Source of the DNA: an uncultured Novosphingobium sp.
GTDB taxonomy: Bacteria; Pseudomonadota; Alphaproteobacteria; Sphingomonadales; Sphingomonadaceae
Reading direction: 5' to 3'
Length of the DNA: 7,235 bases
NCBI GenBank assembly: GCA_937996535.1
Contig: CALKVF010000100.1
Span: forward strand, 1 to 7,235
The notes under the pieces are model-generated. The model did no database searches, had not been told where the DNA came from, and saw nothing but the letters and a program-made list of their open reading frames with translations. How positions within the stretch are numbered: the first letter of the stretch is position 1; every line of letters starts with the position of its first letter. This document shows, in pieces, positions 4,996-7,235 of the stretch. Position numbers and translations under genes: made by a program.

Positions 4996-7005
4996 CTATC
5001 GCCCGATGGAAATGCGCAATCCGGCCCACAGCGTGCGCGGTGTACCCAGATCAAGCGAACCGGCCTGATTGCGGGTGACCACAGCCTCGTCGGTCAGGTT
5101 TTCGCCGCGCAGCACCAGGCTCACCGCAGGCGTCACCGGCACCTGCACAAAGGCATCGAGCGTGGTCGCCGCGGGCAGCAGATCGGTCTGCAGGTCATCT
5201 TCATACTGCGCGCCAACGTGCTTTACCCGCAGCGTCATGGTCCAGCCCGGCGCGGGCTCCCAGCCGAGCGCGGCGCTGGCCGCGAGCCGCGGGGTTTGCG
5301 CCGGACGCTTGCCATCAAGCGCAGCCGAAGCCCCGCTGGCTTCGACCCAGGCATCGGTCCAGGCCAGCGATCCATCGAGCGTCACCGTGCCCAACCGCGC
5401 ATCGAGCCCGGCCTCGATCCCGCGCGCGTGCACCGCATCGACATTGCGCCGCTCGCGCAGGTTGGTGCCGATGGTGACATTGGCGATGGCCTGCTCGACC
5501 CGGTTGTCGAACCCGGTCACGGAAAGGCGCAGCCCCTTGATCGGGGCATAGTCGAACCCGGCCTCGTAACCCACCAACCGCTCGTTGCCGAGCGCGGCAT
5601 TGGCGCGGGTGGTCACCGGGAAAACGGTGAAGGGCCGGTACAGTTCATTGAGCGTCGGCTGGCGCAGGCCGCTATAGGTCGAGGCGCGCAGATCCAGCCC
5701 GCCGCCCAGCCGCAGCATCGCCCCGCCGCGCAGCGAGCCATCCCATCCGGCGCGATCCGCAAAGCGGTTGTCGGTGGTCACCGTGCCGGCGGCATTGGCT
5801 TCGCGGAACTGGCCCTCGCTGATCGTCCAGCGATCGGCGCGCAGCCCGCCGGTCAGCACCAGCGCGCCCAGCGTCCAGTCATCTTCAAGGTAAAAGCCGA
5901 GATCGCCGTTGCGTCCGCCCGCGCTGCGCCGCGCGGTGACCAGCCCGGTAACCGCGCTATTGGCATCCTCGAACATTGTGCCCGAAGCCCCGCGCCAATC
6001 GCTGCCCAGCCGCAGCACATGGCCGCCGCCCACCGGCGGGCGCAGCTCGGCCTTGCCGCCCCAGCCAGTGGCCGGAGTATCGCGCTGGTCGAGTGTCTTG
6101 CGAAAGCTCGTCGAACTGACCACGATATTGGTGAAATTGCGCGCCTGGACATAGCCGAGCAGGTCGAACTGCCACTCGCCCTTGCCGACCAGCCGCAGAC
6201 TGGCATCCTGCCCCTCGGTGGTCGAATCCGCACCTTTGAAACGCAGCGTGCGGGCATCGCCAAAGGCCAGCCCCCGCACTTGTAGTTCAACATCGCTCGC
6301 CAGCGGCGCAACCCCGCGCAGGCCCACCGACCAGCTGTCATACCGCGCCCGCGCACTGGCCGGAACGCGCTGCGCCAGCGGCGTGGTCCAGAACCCCTCG
6401 CCGCGATCCCAGCGCGCCGAGAGCACGGCAAAGCCCGCCCCCAGCCGCGGCGCAAGCGAGGCCGAAATTTCGCTGTCCCCCCGGTCGCTGGTCAGCGCCG
6501 CGCCGGACAGGAGCCCCAACTGATCCGCGCCAGCGCTCTCCAGTTCGATCGTCCCGGCCACCGCGCCCGCGCCAAAGGCCCCGGCTCCGCCGCCGCGCGT
6601 CACCCGCGCCGCAGCCAGACGCTCGGGCGCCAGCGCCGACAGCGGAATATGGCCAAAGAACGGATCGGCCATCGGCACGCCATCGAGCAGCACCAAGCTG
6701 CGGCTGGAGGCATTGCCGCCCAGCGCGCGCAGGGTCACACCTTGCGCCGTGGGATTGGCCGAGCGGCTGTCCGAGCGGCGAAACTGCTGGAACCCCGCCA
6801 CGCCCGACAGCGCATCCTCGATCCGCCCCGATGCGCTCGCCCCCAATTGCGCCGCGTCGAGCACCTGGGTGTCATAGGCCGGGGCGGCGGGAGTCTGCTC
6901 AAGCCCGGCGCCGGTCACCACGATCGGTGCATCACCGTCGGCTTCGGCATGGGCGGCGGCGGGCAGGCAAAGCGCTGCGGCGGAAAGGAAAAGATGTGTG
7001 CGCAT
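4996..7005 (-). CDS. TonB-dependent receptor, BtuB-like (669 aa)
   Basis: This is an outer-membrane TonB-dependent transporter. The chosen start at 7005 gives a clear signal peptide (MRTHLFLSAAALCLPAAAHA, residues 1-20), although the frame stays open to a GTG at 7155. A TonB-box-like IVVTG is at 28-32. The plug (about 40-157) contains RIEDALSGVAGFQQF, GVTLRALGGNASSRSLVLLDG, ERLAAARVTRGGG and a glycine/alanine loop ending AGTIELES. This pattern fits the BtuB-like branch rather than the siderophore family. The barrel runs to the end, with GENLTDE near the C-terminus. The last residues are RISIGR, so the terminal aromatic typical of barrel proteins is missing. No clear Shine-Dalgarno precedes the ATG. 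I see no Fur box and no recognisable cobalamin riboswitch in the 175-bp upstream gap, so neither iron nor B12 is supported as ligand. Position in an operon with an aldolase-fold protein suggests an organic substrate. Confidence 0.93.
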   Translation of the reverse strand: MRTHLFLSAAALCLPAAAHAEADGDAPIVVTGAGLEQTPAAPAYDTQVLDAAQLGASASGRIEDALSGVAGFQQFRRSDSRSANPTAQGVTLRALGGNASSRSLVLLDGVPMADPFFGHIPLSALAPERLAAARVTRGGGAGAFGAGAVAGTIELESAGADQLGLLSGAALTSDRGDSEISASLAPRLGAGFAVLSARWDRGEGFWTTPLAQRVPASARARYDSWSVGLRGVAPLASDVELQVRGLAFGDARTLRFKGADSTTEGQDASLRLVGKGEWQFDLLGYVQARNFTNIVVSSTSFRKTLDQRDTPATGWGGKAELRPPVGGGHVLRLGSDWRGASGTMFEDANSAVTGLVTARRSAGGRNGDLGFYLEDDWTLGALVLTGGLRADRWTISEGQFREANAAGTVTTDNRFADRAGWDGSLRGGAMLRLGGGLDLRASTYSGLRQPTLNELYRPFTVFPVTTRANAALGNERLVGYEAGFDYAPIKGLRLSVTGFDNRVEQAIANVTIGTNLRERRNVDAVHARGIEAGLDARLGTVTLDGSLAWTDAWVEASGASAALDGKRPAQTPRLAASAALGWEPAPGWTMTLRVKHVGAQYEDDLQTDLLPAATTLDAFVQVPVTPAVSLVLRGENLTDEAVVTRNQAGSLDLGTPRTLWAGLRISIGR

Positions 7006-7109
7006 GGTTCTGGCGCTGCCGAGTAAGCCCCGCCCTCCGCCATTGCAACCGGGGACTGGCGCACCGGCCCGCAATCGCCACGAACCGCCCGCCTCGCGCC
7101 GCAAAATGA

Positions 7110-7115
7110 TTGACG
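7110..7115 (+). promoter_or_regulatory. Possible -35 element upstream of the tRNA
   Basis: TTGACG is a 5/6 match to the -35 consensus, 65 nt before the tRNA gene and pointing toward it. No good -10 follows at 17-18 nt (the bases there are GCAAGC/CAAGCG), so the call is weak. Apart from this, the 175 bp between the receptor start and the tRNA hold no feature I can support. Confidence 0.2.
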
Positions 7116-7180
7116 ACGCCCCGCTGTTGGTGGCAAGCGCCAGCCGCAGCGGCACAGAGCCCCACCATGGGCGCCGACAC

Positions 7181-7235
7181 GCGGGTATAGCTTAGTGGTA
7201 AAGCACCAGCCTTCCAAGCTGGCTATGCGGGTTCG
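7181..7235 (+). tRNA. tRNA-Gly (anticodon UCC), 3' end cut by the window
   Basis: The first 55 nt of a glycine tRNA are visible. The 5' acceptor strand is GCGGGTA (7181-7187). The D stem GCTT/AAGC (7190-7193/7201-7204) encloses a loop with AGTGGTA. The anticodon stem CCAGC/GCTGG (7206-7210/7218-7222) encloses the loop CTTCCAA, whose central TCC (7213-7215) is the anticodon and reads GGA/GGG glycine codons. A 4-nt variable loop follows, then the 5' T-stem strand GCGGG (7227-7231) and TTCG of the T loop. The 3' T-stem strand, the 3' acceptor strand and the CCA end lie outside the window. It is transcribed divergently from the TonB receptor. Confidence 0.95.

Noticed and set aside
4973..4996. 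Small inverted repeat GTTTGC/GCAAAC between the BtuB-like receptor and the aldolase gene
   Set aside because: The arms are only 6 bp around a 12-nt loop and no T-run follows on the minus strand, so it is not a convincing terminator. It does not argue against the operon.
4948..6285. 445-codon open frame on the plus strand opposite the BtuB-like receptor
   Set aside because: It is a shadow of the receptor codons. The product is rich in Arg, Gln, His and Pro, has no domain, and also runs through the intergenic gap.
7106..7136. Possible minus-strand promoter for the BtuB-like receptor (TTGCCA at 7131-7136, AATCAT at 7106-7111)
   Set aside because: The -35 match is fair (5/6), but the -10 is weak (4/6) and the spacing is 19 nt. 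It is not better than chance in this sequence.
7006..7180. Possible cobalamin riboswitch upstream of the BtuB-like receptor
   Set aside because: I could not find the conserved B12 box or the GCCACTG-like core on the minus strand, and 175 bp is short for the full element plus a promoter. A covariance-model search would settle it.
7181..7235. tRNA-Gly as an integration site for a mobile element
   Set aside because: tRNA genes are common attachment sites, but no integrase, direct repeat of the tRNA end or atypical base composition is visible in the window.

Overview
The window is GC-rich and densely packed with genes. It fits the chromosome of an alphaproteobacterium, most likely a sphingomonad (Sphingomonas, Novosphingobium or Erythrobacter type). 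The support is compositional and contextual: two TonB-dependent receptors with IVVNG/IVVTG-type TonB boxes, Fur boxes of the AATGCGAA/TTCGCATT type, and a strong G/C third-position bias in every gene. The taxonomic call is inference and no species can be named.

Layout. (1) Positions 1-1073 (+) hold the 3' part of an MFS transporter gene that begins outside the window. (2) Positions 1085-1429 (-) hold a small glutaredoxin-dependent arsenate reductase-like gene (arsC), convergent with the MFS gene. (3) Positions 1430-1562 are a divergent intergenic region with two Fur-box-like palindromes, a further inverted repeat and a separate 33-bp imperfect palindrome. (4) Positions 1563-3638 (+) hold a complete catecholate-type siderophore TonB-dependent receptor. 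(5) On the minus strand, read from right to left, are a second TonB-dependent receptor of the BtuB-like type (7005-4996), a class II aldolase/adducin-family protein (4954-4169) and a xanthine-oxidase-type [2Fe-2S] subunit (4159-3635). Their spacings of 41 and 9 nt suggest one operon. The last gene meets the siderophore receptor gene tail to tail, with the stop codons sharing the bases CTAA. (6) Positions 7181-7235 (+) hold the start of a tRNA-Gly(UCC) gene, cut by the window end in the T loop.

How the parts work together. The siderophore receptor is almost certainly iron-repressed through Fur, and the same control region may also affect arsC. The minus-strand trio pairs an outer-membrane importer with a cytosolic metal-dependent aldolase-fold enzyme and a small electron-transfer subunit. 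This suggests uptake plus modification of an unknown organic compound. The [2Fe-2S] subunit has no molybdopterin catalytic partner in the window, so its partner is either elsewhere or not of the usual kind.

Overall the genes belong to known families. I did not find a clear new defence, mobile or RNA system. The least ordinary parts are the arsC/receptor control region and the receptor-aldolase-ferredoxin operon.
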